A DNA stretch of 64,000 bases, taken from the NCBI GenBank assembly GCA_963969495.1, contig OZ018321.1, positions 104,704,066 through 104,768,065 on the forward strand, read 5' to 3'. The stretch's first letter is position 1; each line of letters opens with the position of its first letter. Origin of the DNA: Ceratothoa steindachneri (taxonomy: Eukaryota; Arthropoda; Malacostraca; Isopoda; Cymothoidae). The notes beneath the pieces are model-generated. The model was given only the letters and a program-made list of their open reading frames with translations, was not told the DNA's origin and ran no database searches. Shown piece by piece: positions 34,685 through 45,585 of the stretch. Both the position numbers and the translations under genes were made by a program.

Positions 34685-34870
34685 TTTTTGGTTCTCTGCG
34701 TAGCGTAGTGAACTAACGGTATACTTTTAACTGTGATCAAAACGGTGCTCGCTGCCTCAGTGTGCCTAGTTCGAATCGCTTCCCTGCACGGATTTTTTCG
34801 AAAAAAGGTAATAAAAATATTACTGCAAGGAAAAATTATTCCGTTTTCACTTTCAATGTGGCTTAATGGA

Positions 34871-34873
<3 letters not shown>
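34685..34873 (+). repeat. tRNA-derived SINE
   Basis: A tRNA-like head has a box A (TAGCGTAGTGA at about 34701) and a box B (AGTTCGAATCG at about 34769). The body AATATTACTGCAAGGAAAAA and TGTGGCTTAATGGATT runs straight into a (TA)n array. It forms an inverted pair with the copy at 34502-34600. Confidence 0.6.

Positions 34874-34929
<56 letters not shown>
34874..34929. repeat. (TA)n microsatellite
   Basis: About 56 bases of TA repeat between the SINE 3' end and the 3' end of a reverse-strand PLE tail. Confidence 0.97.
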
Positions 34930-34933
<4 letters not shown>

Positions 34934-35230
34934 ACAATTGTTAAATCCAATGACAGATTCAAAATAAAACCAATGTGGGGAAGAGTAGTAGTTTATTACC
35001 TCGAGACCAATTTCGGCATGGAGTTTATTTTTAATGCCATCCTCAGTCGAACACTAAGAATACATGCCGTCACACCAAGCGTACAATGTATATATAGTTT
35101 ACAGAGATCCAATTGGAGTTTATAATCAGGGGGCGTGAATTTAAGTTCATTAAGGATATCTTTTAAGATTAGATCTTTGACGTACATATTCATATTAATA
35201 GTTATCACGCACTAACTTTGGTGATATTTC
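34930..35230 (-). mobile_element. Penelope-like terminal region with hammerhead-like motif
   Basis: No coding part is certain, although a 70-codon reverse frame (34996-35208) runs through it. Its identity rests on the fold at 35001-35050, described separately, and on the flanking (TA)n arrays on both sides, as for other PLE pieces here. Confidence 0.4.
35001..35050 (-). ncRNA. Hammerhead-ribozyme-like motif
   Basis: On the reverse strand: a TCGA arm, the core CTGAGGA (fits CUGANGA), an extra T, stem II GGCAT/ATGCC with a 14-nt loop, GAAA, a short stem III, the cleavage triplet GTC, and a second TCGA that pairs with the first. Hammerhead motifs are known in Penelope-like elements. The extra T after CUGANGA and the very short stem III are deviations, so activity is uncertain. 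Confidence 0.45.
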
Positions 35231-35373
<143 letters not shown>

Positions 35374-35375
35374 TT

Positions 35376-35800
35376 TTTAAAGCCCAAAGAAATGAAGTAT
35401 GGGAAATCCTTTGTTACCCATTCTGTGCAATCTTTTTATGGAACATTTCGAAATGTCTCTACTCCCCTTTGTGACCCCATCCCCAAATTTTGTATGGTAC
35501 AGATATGTTGATGACGTCATATCGATGTGGCCTTTAAATCAACTGGAATCTTTTGACAATTTTTTAAACAAAAGTAAATGACCGACCTACCTTCTCTGTA
35601 TACCGAAAAACCACTAATTCAAATTCTTACATCCATTTTTACTCTTGTGATGATATAAAAATTAAAAAAGCCATTGTAATGTCTATGTTTTTGAGAGGTT
35701 TTAGAATGTGTGACCCATGTTTCTTGCCCGATGAAATTACTTTCACCGCCTGTACCTTTATAGAACTAAAATATCCCCTCCATATTATCCATGAATGCTG
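35376..35800 (+). mobile_element. Penelope-like element 2, RT part (interrupted)
   Basis: The forward frame reads [18 protein letters not shown], then [17 protein letters not shown] (35399-35581), which is the RT catalytic palm with an intact YVDD. In a second frame follow NSNSYIHFYSCDD, AIVMSMFLRGFRMCDPCFLP and TFIELKYPLHIIHEC, the C-terminal RT region of the same group. The element is then cut near 35800 by a reverse-strand LINE. Its remaining end resumes at about 39905. The RT N-terminus is absent; a (TA)n/(TG)n array lies where it should be. Confidence 0.82.
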
Positions 35801-36138
35801 AAAACATAAACATAAACATAATTTCACAGAAGACAAAAGCCACAAGGGCCTATCAAAGGTCATCCGCATCCGTCAAAACACACCCACAAAAAGCCCCATC
35901 GCCAGGGGAAGGCAAAATGAAAAGTCCCCCACAATATAATACAACAGATGACAAAAGCCACAAGGGCCGATCATAGGTCATCTGGTTCAAAAGGCCTCTT
36001 TTTTAAGGTACTCAAACTCCCAAGAAAACTACATCCAGAGGATTGCGTCCAGAAACAAGGATATCACCAATCAAGGCTTGTCAAGAACTAAATCATGCAG
36101 CTATAGATATATACAAACAATATTAATATATACAAAAC

Positions 36139-38990
36139 TTAGGAAACATCAACACCTTCCCTCCCCATAAACTCATCCAGCCTACTCTTAAATACATTTA
36201 AATTTGGACTACCTAATACCCTCCGCGGCAATTTGTTCCAGAAGTATACCACTCTATTGGTCGAAAAATATTTTCTTAAATCCAACCTACACCCTTGCTT
36301 TTTGATTTTCAAGTGGTGACCTCTAGTCCGATTTCCATCATCTAACTCCAAAAACTAGCTAACATCCACTTTATCTATCCCATAATATTTTTTAAAGAGC
36401 TCAATCATATCCCCTCTCACACACCTCATTTCGAACGAGGACATATTTAATACCCTCAGTATATCTATATATTCAAGGTGCGTCAGGGAAGGAATAATCT
36501 TTGTTGCCCTCCGTTGCACTGACTCGAGAAGGTTAATATCGTGTCTAAAATGTGGGGACCATGCCTGTATACAGTAATCTAGATGTGGCTTAACATAAGA
36601 GTTATAGAGTTTAAGAATAACCTCCTTACTTTTGTAACTGACATTTGTCTTAATGAAACCTAGCACTCTATTTGCCCTATTTCTTGCTTCAATACACTGC
36701 TTAGAAAACCTTAATGACTTATCTATTACTACTCCTAGATCTTTATCATCCTCTACTGAGCTCAGCCAATGCCCATCCATTTCATAGTAAAATTCTCTAT
36801 TATCTTTTCCCATGTTAATAACTTTGCACTTATTAAGGTTGAAAGTCATTTGCCACTTATGTGCCCAACAAAACAATTTATTTAAATCCCCCTGCACTTT
36901 AAAATTATCATTAATATCTTTAACTACAGCTGCTAATTTGGTATCATTCGCAAAAATTGACACTTTATTATTAGCTGCCTCCCCAAGATCGTTTATATAG
37001 ATGACAAATAATAATGGACGGAGAACTGATTCCTGAGGAACCCCACTGATAACATCCCTCCACTCTGACTTTACACCATTCAGCACTACCCTTTGCTTCC
37101 TGTCTTTCAGCTACTCAACTATCCAATTTGAAACACCCCCAAATATCCCAATCATTTTTAATTTTTAAACCTAGTCTCCTATGTGGTACCTTATCAAATG
37201 CTTTATTAAAATCCAAGTAAATTACATCTACATTCTCGCCCTTATCTACTTGATTTGTTACAAACACCAGAAAGTTTAGTAAATTAGTCAAGCATAATCT
37301 ACTCGATCTAAGCCCATGCTGAGCATCGCTGATTAACGCCTCCCTCTCTAGATGTTGGCAAATCCCTTTTTTAACTATTTTCTCAAGAATTTTACAGACT
37401 ACAGGAGTTAGGCTAACCGGTCTAAAGTTATTTGGATCCTCTTTACTACCCTTCTTGAAAATGGGGACTACATTCGCTCTCTTCCAATCATCGGGTATTT
37501 CTCCATATTCCAGTGACCTAGTATACATCTTCTCCAGAGCTTTTGAGGTACTTTCTATCCCTTCGTTAAGTATCCTAGAATGAATATTATCAGGGCCGGA
37601 GGCCTTGGTAGCATCTAACTCTCGTATTAGTCTTTTTATCTTCCTCCAATCCACAATAATGGTAGTAAACACCTCTTTCCCTGACCCATGAGTACTATAC
37701 ATTAGACTATTTAGTTTCTTCTTTGTAAATACTGATGCAAAATGACCATTTAGTACCTCAACTATTCGTACCTCATCAGTTTCTCTCATAACCTCTTCAT
37801 ATTTGATAGGTCCTATTTTAACTCTGCCAGACTTGTTATTAATTTTATATTAACTAAAGAACTTTCTAGGATCTTTGTTGCTATCCTGAGCTAATTTAAT
37901 TTATGACACCCTTCTGTTCTTCTTTATAATCTTATTTAACTCATTCCTAGCCATTCTATAATCACTTAAATTTTTAATATAATTTTCTACCTGTAATTTT
38001 TTATATGCCCTTTTCTTCTCTGAAATTTTTCTAGCTATCTCCGGATTTCACCATAATGGTTTCCTACTTTTGTTACTAATAGCTTTCATTTGGATACATT
38101 GCTCTTGGACTACATTTATTATATGTTTGAAAGTATCCCACATCCCATAAGCATTTTTACCTCTGAATTCTACATCCCAGTCTACAAAATTTAGCAAGCT
38201 TTGAAGTTTTACATAATCTTCCTTATGAAAATTTGGAACTTTTATGGCATTCTCATTATTTTACCCTTCTTAATTCCTAAGTTAAAACGAACTATCTGAT
38301 GGTCACTATTTCCCAATGCTGCCCAACAGTCAATTCTTGAACTAAATGATCACTGTTAGCTCATTCACAAATTGATACAAAAAATTATCCTCAAAGCATT
38401 CTATGAACCTGCCACTTGTTCTATCCCTACCTATCATATTTTAAGTTGAAGTGCCCCCCAAAAATTACATCTGTTTCACATCCCTTACTTATTTCCCTTA
38501 TCATCAGTTCATCTATATCATCAGTCTGCCCAGGTGGTCTGTAAAAAGCTCCTAAATGCACTATTCTATTTTTACTGAACCTAATATCTATCCAAAGTGC
38601 CTTAACTCCATCCTGCTTTATTGAAGTATTTAAACTTGAAACAATGTTGTATTTTATATAGATAATTATTCCTCCACCAATCCTACCTGTCCTTTGACTA
38701 ATGTACATATTATAACCATGTAAATCAAATTCACTTATAGTGTCACTAAATTCTATTTCATTAATCCATGATTCAGTAACACATAATATATCTATATCCT
38801 CATCGCTAATATAACTAAATAGCTCATCCTTCTTGTTTCTAACACTAGGAGTATTTGTATAGAAACAATTTAACCCCCCTATCCCTGAAGCACCTCTTGA
38901 AACCTGAATGACCTCACCTCTATTGCCTTGAAACCTATTTCTATTATCTGCCAAGTCCATTCTACTTTCAGTACTATAATGTCCTCTCAT
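36139..38990 (-). pseudogene. CR1-like ORF2 of the inserted LINE (RT active site altered)
   Basis: Endonuclease part (38427-38990): NCFYTNTPSVRNKKDELFSY, VTESWI, GGIIIYIKYN. A middle region (38426-37790) is riddled with stops. RT part: NFRPVSLTPVVCKILEKIVK, AQHGLRSSRLCLTNLL, DVIYLDFNKAFDKVPHRRLG (37115-37789), then SGVPQESVLRPLLFVIYIND, SIFANDTKLAA and NSYVKPHLDYCIQAWSPHFR (36355-37086), with a C-terminal end RVVYFWNKLPRRVLGSPNLN (36139-36351). The catalytic FADD reads FAND: the AAT codon at 36946-36948 replaces the first Asp, which would abolish polymerisation. Stops split the frame near 37114 and 36354. Confidence 0.87.
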
Positions 38991-39058
38991 AATTCCCTGA
39001 CCACTATTAGTATCTAGTTTCCCGCCCGCAAATACCTAATAACACGATCATACTCCTC

Positions 39059-39905
39059 CTACAACACATCTACCCCCCTCCTACTCAAATGCAGTCCATC
39101 CATCGCATACATTTCTTTCATTCCAACAAACCTATCCCACACATAATTGTTCAGCCCAATCGCACGAGATATCCATTCTACCCCAACATCCATTCTTGGA
39201 AGCACACCTGTCACAACACCTTTCATTCTACTTTCTTTCACCTTTTCAATCAACCTCTTGTACCTCTCACGTAACTCGCATGCACCCACTTTCTTCCCAT
39301 CATTCACTCCTACATGTCTAATCACAACCGCATCCCTTGCACAGCCAGACACCAGCTTCTCATACCTATCAGACAGATCTCTCACTCCAGCACCCGGCAA
39401 ACACACCTTCAAACCATTCAATCTACTTGCATTCAACTTCCTATCTAAATATCTAACTCGCGAATCGCCCATCACAAGCACTTCAGTCAGACTCCTATTC
39501 CTAACCCCCAAAGACCTAACTCCATCCCCCCTTCTATTCTCATTCAAACTACCAGTCACTCTTCCTCCACCCCCACCCCCATCAGTCATATCACTTCCAG
39601 TTACTTCCTCTCTTAGGGCACTGAATCTATTAGTCAAGCTAATAGGTTCTGTGTCCCTCTGACTCACACACCTATTCTCCCCCTGGCTAACAACCTCAAC
39701 AGAGGCAACCCTATTCTCACAAAGAACAGGAGAAGCCTCCCTAGCTTCACGTTTCCTAACCACTCTCCACTGTCTCCCATCCTCACTAGGCCTATTTCTA
39801 ACTAATCTAAGGGGGCTAACTTCACTATCCCTAGAACTATCATTTCCCACCTCCTCCACCGGCCCTCTACCTTCACCTGAAACATCTAACTGGCCTACGT
39901 CACCA
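39059..39905 (-). pseudogene. CR1-like ORF1 with SGNH esterase (5'-truncated)
   Basis: A 266-codon open frame, extending further upstream to about 39905 with no ATG; the listed start at 39859 is GTG, so the true start has been lost with the 5' end. The N-terminal half is Arg/Glu/Ser-rich and low in complexity, with a Gly run near 39570. The C-terminal half is an SGNH hydrolase-like domain: VLVMGDSRVRYLD holds the nucleophile serine, RHVGVNDGKK the Asn block, and DGLHLSRRG the Asp/His pair. All catalytic blocks are intact. It is one of the longest uninterrupted frames in the window, so this copy may be fairly young. Confidence 0.82.
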
Positions 39906-40389
39906 CCTAACCTATTGCAAGCCCTAGATTGTAATTTATTCTATGTAGGCCAAACTTCCAAAAATGTTTCCATAAGGACCCAACAACACAACAATGCAGT
40001 AATTAAGGGTTATCTGAATAATGCCTTAGCTGTCCACAATTCCAAGATGGCACACGGAATTAACTTTTAAAAAACTGATACTATAATCCATAGTAATGAT
40101 TTCCTAAAGAGAAATATCCTGGAATCATTTTTAATCTCCCACACAAAGGAGAGTAATCTCAACATTAGCCCAGGGCTGTTTTCGCTAGATCCAATTTTAT
40201 TACTTTTTCTAAAATCTGACTTATCTGATAGCATTAAAATGTTGACCTCATCCCAGGGAAACGTGCTCTGTATAAATATGTACTGTGTGTCTTATTTTTT
40301 CTTACTATTGTGAGTTTGAAAATGTCGAATAGACGAAAGTATTAACTCCAATCCGTCTTTTATTCAGTTTCCTTCCGTAGTACATATTC

Positions 40390-40390
<1 letters not shown>
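39905..40390 (+). mobile_element. Penelope-like element 2, GIY-YIG end (resumed)
   Basis: The forward frame resumes with ALDCNLFYVGQTSKNVSIRT, then KGYLNNALAVHNSKMAHGIN, then FLKRNILESFLISHTKESNL and NISPGLFSLDP. FYVGQT is the YIG part of a GIY-YIG endonuclease, and the ESxxI and NxSPGxxxLD blocks are its known C-terminal continuation in PLEs. About 100 residues that normally lie between the RT and this domain are missing at the LINE insertion point. A hammerhead-like motif follows at 40310-40349, and a (TA)n array starts at 40390. Confidence 0.8.
40310..40349 (+). ncRNA. Hammerhead-ribozyme-like motif
   Basis: GAGT pairs with ACTC as stem I; the core reads TTGAAAA (CUGANGA with two changes); an extra T; stem II GTC/GAC with loop GAATA; then GAAA, and stem III from AGTATT. 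The homologous motif at 59811-59850 keeps the palindrome AGTACT, as in the minimal hammerheads known from PLEs. Core changes make cleavage doubtful here. Confidence 0.4.

Positions 40391-40477
<87 letters not shown>
40390..40477. repeat. (TA)n microsatellite
   Basis: About 85 bases of TA repeat at the 3' end of PLE 2. Confidence 0.97.
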
Positions 40478-41084
40478 GTAATACATAAACGAGTCTGAAG
40501 AGGAAGAAGACAATTTTGAATCATTTAGAATTTTATTAGAGAACAAATTAAGCCAAAAATACGCTTTTATTTGAATGCTATAAAATTATAATAGAAATTA
40601 AGTAACCACCTTCCACCATTTTCAAGGCACGAACGCAGATGTCTGAATGGTGAATCACAACACACAAAAATGACACAAATCGTAGTTGTCGTATCCTCAG
40701 ATACTTCATCTCGCACCCCGGTTTGGAAACCCTTACTTTAATCCTTCCCCTCATTAAGAACGTGAGGGGGCGCAATTCTAGGTGTGTTTGGGTTGGAGGG
40801 AACACAACGATGAGCATTGGGGCATGGAGGCTACGCTATCCTCAATATGCGAGAAGAAGTGTACATTGGTATGGTACTTGTGAACTTTTCCACAAGACGA
40901 AAACCAACTGGTGAAACGCGGGAGAATTTTATGGTTGAAAGATTTATACGAAGCAGTTAAGTTAGGCGAAAAGTACGTAAGTTACTTAGCCTGACCCCCA
41001 TTAGTGTTAAAAACGATGAAGGTGAAAAGCTCTCCTGAGGCAGTGCCCTTGAGAAACCAGAGGAATACAGTGATTTAAAAGGCC
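40478..41084. other. No feature recognised
   Basis: Short frames on both strands around 40578-40914 overlap and carry no motif. Confidence 0.45.
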
Positions 41085-41612
41085 TACCATCTGTAGACGT
41101 TCAGGATCACCCTCTACAAGTATATATTAAAGATTAAAAACTCTAACCCTGAGTACAAACTTCCTGGTGTAAGAAACTATCTGTGGACGTTCAGGATCAC
41201 ATCCCACAAGTATGTATCAAAGAGCACAGACTCAAACTCAGAGTACAAACATCCTGGGGTAAGAAACCATCTCTGAACGTTCAAGGTCACCTCGTACAAG
41301 TATGTATTAAAGAGTACAAACTTTAGCCCAGAGAAAAACTTCCTGTGCTAAGAAACCATTTGTGGACGTTCAGGATCACTCCGTACAATTATGTATTGAA
41401 GGGTACAAACTGTAACCCAGAGAACAAACCTTTTGGGTAAGAAACCATCTGTGAGCGTTCAGGATATCTCGTACAAGTATATATTAAAAAAAACACAAAC
41501 TTCCCGGTGTAAGAAACCATTTGTGAACCTTTAAGGTCACCTCGTACAAGCAGGTATTGACGAGTACAAACTCTAATCCAGAGTACAAACTTCCTGGTGT
41601 AAGAAACCAACC
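41085..41612. repeat. Tandem repeat, 6 units of 90 bp
   Basis: Units begin at about 41091, 41181, 41271, 41360, 41449 and 41520. Each holds GTGGACGTTCAGGATCAC, then ACAAGTATGTATTAAAGAG, AGAGTACAAACTTCCTGG and TAAGAAACCAT. The first three units are exactly 90 bp; the fifth is shortened to about 71. Confidence 0.92.
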
Positions 41613-42734
41613 TCGCCCTTATTTTCGGATTCGAGGCATCATAAACGAATCTCGGGCGCTTGCCTAAAACTATTTTCCTTATTTTTTATTATAATTACAC
41701 ATACGCTTGTTCCAGCGTGTACGTATCCCCACGTACGCGTTCTCACCTCCCTCGCTGCTCAAGTTCCTCGTCGTGTCTTGAGAGAAGTTTGTCAAGTGTT
41801 TATCCAAAGAAAAACTTGTTTGACGACAATTATGAGCCGTGTTTACTTTTTTAATGAGTTGACGTATCGAAAAACATGATTGTTAAATCGCTAATCATTT
41901 TTTGGCTCAGAAAGAGTGACTGAAGATGTAGATGGAGGAGCAATTCCCTTGGAGTAGGTGTCTTCTGGGGGGGGCATGAGCTACCTGGTCAAGGGGGAGG
42001 TGAAAAAGTATAGAAGTTTGTCTTTCGGGTGGATAGGATATATCTATTTTGTTAGAGAGATGTGTATATTGAACGATTAGATGGTCCGTTCTTAGGGGGG
42101 GGGGTCATATCAGTAATGTCTAAGTTATGACATAATTAGGTCACGCGATACACAACCATGCAATTTGAGTTAATTTTTCATGATCAAGGCAGTGTGCGGT
42201 GAGCCAGAGATAATGTATGAGTGAATACAGGCCTTAATTTGCGCCAGAATCGTGAATTTTATTAGGGAAATTACGCCGTTAACAACAGCTACTCCTAGCA
42301 TCGGTGGCTTTTTCAGAAATGCTATAGTAAAGATATAGAAAATATAATTAAACGTTCAAAGATTATTGATTTCTGGCAACTACACCAGTTGAGGATTCTG
42401 ATTGGTTCAGATGAACCTTAGCCCAATTGAAGGAGAACCAATCATATGGAAGAATTTGTGAGAACGTTATACTATTGGTCGGTTCCCTTGGGAGTTATTC
42501 GTGATTGGCTTCTCCCTAAATCTTTTTGGAAAGAATCTCACACTATATTAGATCGGTAAAGGTTGTGGAGACGACCGAATAAAGATAACTGGTGTCCATG
42601 ACGGCTAAACATTCATTTCTCCTTGACTTTTTCGCGAAAAAAGACCCCAATATTACAAAGAAATATCAGGCTCAACGCAACCCGTGTCTGCCTATATATG
42701 CGAACTCGGGTCTGTTTTAAAAGCGAAATAGTCG
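41613..42734. other. No feature recognised
   Basis: No gene or known repeat seen. A short G run lies at 41967 and another near 42095. Confidence 0.45.
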
Positions 42735-43350
42735 CATCATTCACTTCAAAATGACTTTTTCGTATATCTGAGGCACTGTAAATTGATTTGTTCGTACATC
42801 TGAGTCACTGTAAAATGACTTGTTCGTATAACCGAGTCACTGTAAATTGACTTGTTTGTATATTCGAGCTACTGTGTATTTGACTTGTTCGTATATCTTC
42901 ATCGCTATAAATGGTTTTGTTCGTATATTTGAGCCACTGCAAAATGAATTTCCCGTATATATTAGTCACTGTAAATTGACTTGTTCATAAATGTGAGCCA
43001 CTGTAAATTGACTTGTTCGTATAACTTCATCACTGTAAATTGCTTTGTTCGTATATCTAAGTCACTACAGATTGACTTATTAGTAATATCTAAGTCACTG
43101 CAAAATGACTTTTCGTATATCTGAGTCACTGTAAACTGACTTATTCGTATATCTGAGTCACCTCAAAATCACGTGTTCGTATATCTGAATCATTGCAAAT
43201 GACTTGTTCGTATATCAGAGTCAGTGTAAATTGAATTGTTCGTATATCAGAGTCAGTGCAAATTGACTTGTTCGTATATTTGTCTAACCGCAAATTGACT
43301 TGTTCGTATATCTGAGAAATTACAAATTGACTTGTTCGTATATCCCATTC
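42735..43350. repeat. Satellite block, about 19 units of 32 bp
   Basis: Units of the form CTTGTTCGTATATCTGAGTC followed by ACTGTAAATTGA repeat about every 32 bp (landmark CGTATA at about 42763, 42793, 43115, 43147, 43178, 43210 and so on). Divergence between units is about 10-25%. There are no unique spacers, so this is not a CRISPR array. Confidence 0.93.
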
Positions 43351-45279
43351 TTTTAATTCCTTTGTTCTCAGTTTAAGCCTCAACAAAACCTTCAATCCTT
43401 TCTCATCCTCCCGCCTCTTAACATTAAAGAATGAAGCAATTGACGCTCCCTTTCAGCCGTGTCCTTTCTTATTCTCTCAGTCCATTTCCCTCGTTGGTCG
43501 TCCACAAGTCCCTGGACGTCAGCTGCGGCGCGCCTCATACAGCAGCTGTTTGCTAATCAATGATAATTGGGCGGTGAAATCTTTATTTTGTGGAAGCGCA
43601 ACTCATCCGAGGCATCTACCGAAAGGTCACAGTTATGTGCGGTTACCACAACCACACATTTTCCAGGGCAAGTCGACCTGTGCGTAGCATAAGGGATCGA
43701 GGGGGAGGGGGGGATAACTGTATTCGGAGATTTATTTTCATGCTCACTCACGCTACCCCTTAATTATTGAGCGGGAATTGTTTAGGAGCGGGAGTTTCGT
43801 GTCTCCGAGACGTCCTCATTGCGAATTCATGGGCGGGATTGCGAACGTCGATGTCTTCATCGATTGAGTGTTCAGCCGCTCGTCGGCCCCGCTTCACCTA
43901 GAGTTAAAAGCGGGGTCCAACGAGGGCATCATGTAAATTTAGTGAAAGGAGAAGTGTAAATGGGTAAAGATAGATATGAAAAACACAGATCTTCGTGCAG
44001 GGATTTTGGTCAACGAGAGGGCACGCAAATGCGGATGTTGGGACTAGAGGGCACGTATACAAGATGTCAGCTGCAGCGTGCTTGCCACAAAGAAAATGAT
44101 TAAAGTGTTTTTTACATATGTTCATGAAAGGTGAAAACAAACGCTAATATTTTATTGGTGTTAAGATGGTGAAGAAAGGGAACGTGAGCATAGCCATAGT
44201 AACAAAAAGAGCCGGGGAGGGCAGGGGGACGGGTAAGTGAAAGGGCACGTAACTCTCCCGGTCAGTTTTTAACCTAAATCAGTTTCCTCACGGAAAAAAT
44301 AAGAGCTGGGGATGAAGGTATCGCGACCGGCAGGTCATTACACCTCCGCGGGGCAAATACAGAGAAAGCGGGATCCCCCTTTCAGCATAGAGGACTACGA
44401 GGGACAATCGGTAGTGGGCGTGGTCCATGGGTCTCGAGGGTGGTAGAGAAAATGCCTGAATAACTATAACCTGCAAAGAGAGAATAGAAATGCCCAAAGT
44501 GAATCTCTGCTTGCGCGACAAAGCGACGAAAGTTTTCTAAATTATGTGAAAGGCGAGTTGAAAAAAGATGTTAGAATTTAAGGGAGGCTGGGTAACATTT
44601 CCCAATTACCAAGAGAGCAAAGGGAACCCTACGTGAAAGCAATACTCAAGGAAATAAATGGTTTGATACGAGGTAAAGCAATATATATTAAACACAACCT
44701 TATCTCCCCCACTCCTGCCACCTCCTAAAGAGTTAAATGCTCCCACTTGGAAATAAATAGGAGTAACCGAATCTAGATAAAGGAGGTAGACAAGAACGTA
44801 ACGCCTGAGCTTGCGACAGAGAGATATACAAAAATAGAATGATTAAAAATGAACGAAATTAGCGGTCAAGAGTAACTGGCATTGCGCGATACATTATGAT
44901 ATTTGTAATAAAAGTTATGAAATTTAGATTAGCCAATCTTATATATACATACATCCCATCAAAACAAATAAGAAAAACAAGCTAATATAATTTTTAAATG
45001 ACTGTTGGAAAGTCCCACGAAATGTCGTATCAGGTGACCCACGTAGAGCTGTCCCTAACTCAAAGCCTGAGGTTGATTTGCTGCGAATATCTTGTATACA
45101 TATTCACTCCTTACAAGCTTTTGGCGCTAATGCCCTCGATGGTTTTCTTCATAGACAATAATAATGAGGGAAATTTAATTCAGTAGCGATAAAATTATGG
45201 AAGTTTTGCGTGAATGAAAGAAATTAATGAATTAAATAGGGAGAAATGGCGTAGGGAAAAGAGTAGAATATAACAAAAC
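43351..45279. other. No feature recognised
   Basis: Nearly 2 kb without a convincing gene. Reverse frames at 43557-43751, 43904-44140 and 44288-44521 have no motif. Confidence 0.45.
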
Positions 45280-45585
45280 CCCACCATAAAATCATTTAAA
45301 TTCAGCCATAACAATCATCTAAACTCTAAACCCTACGATAACAACCATTTTACCTCCACCATAACAACCATAAAAAACCCACAATAACAAGTATCTAAAG
45401 CCCAACTTAACAACCATCTAAACCCAACTATAACAAAGATCTAAACACCACCTTAATAACTATCTAAACCCAAACATAGCAATCTTCTAAGCTCAACCGT
45501 AACAACTATCTAAACTCCACTTTAACAACCATTAAATCCAACCATAAAAACCATCTAAACCTCGCAAATCCTAAATATTGGGTCG
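45280..45585. repeat. Degenerate tandem repeat, about 26-bp unit
   Basis: About 12 units resembling CCATAACAACCATCTAAACC with insertions and substitutions. The array is A- and C-rich with no coding potential. Confidence 0.85.

Larger units (their letters stand above)
35800..39905 (-). mobile_element. CR1-like LINE inserted in a Penelope-like element
   Basis: A 4.1 kb reverse-strand non-LTR element with ORF1 (esterase) at 39905-39059, ORF2 endonuclease at 38990-38427, RT at 37789-36139, and a 3' region ending in short ATGTTT repeats at about 35799-35820. PLE sequence lies on both sides in one orientation, so the LINE inserted later. ORF1 is open up to the boundary with no start codon, so the copy is 5'-truncated. 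I see no target-site duplication. It belongs to a different lineage from the 12.6-17.3 kb LINE: RT sequences are alignable but clearly diverged. Confidence 0.85.

Noticed and set aside
39147..39662. 171-codon forward frame
   Set aside because: It is antisense to the LINE ORF1 esterase, whose frame has clear motifs on the reverse strand.
42735..43350. Possible CRISPR array
   Set aside because: Repeats are directly adjacent with no unique spacers, the units are diverged, and the sequence is from an animal nuclear genome.
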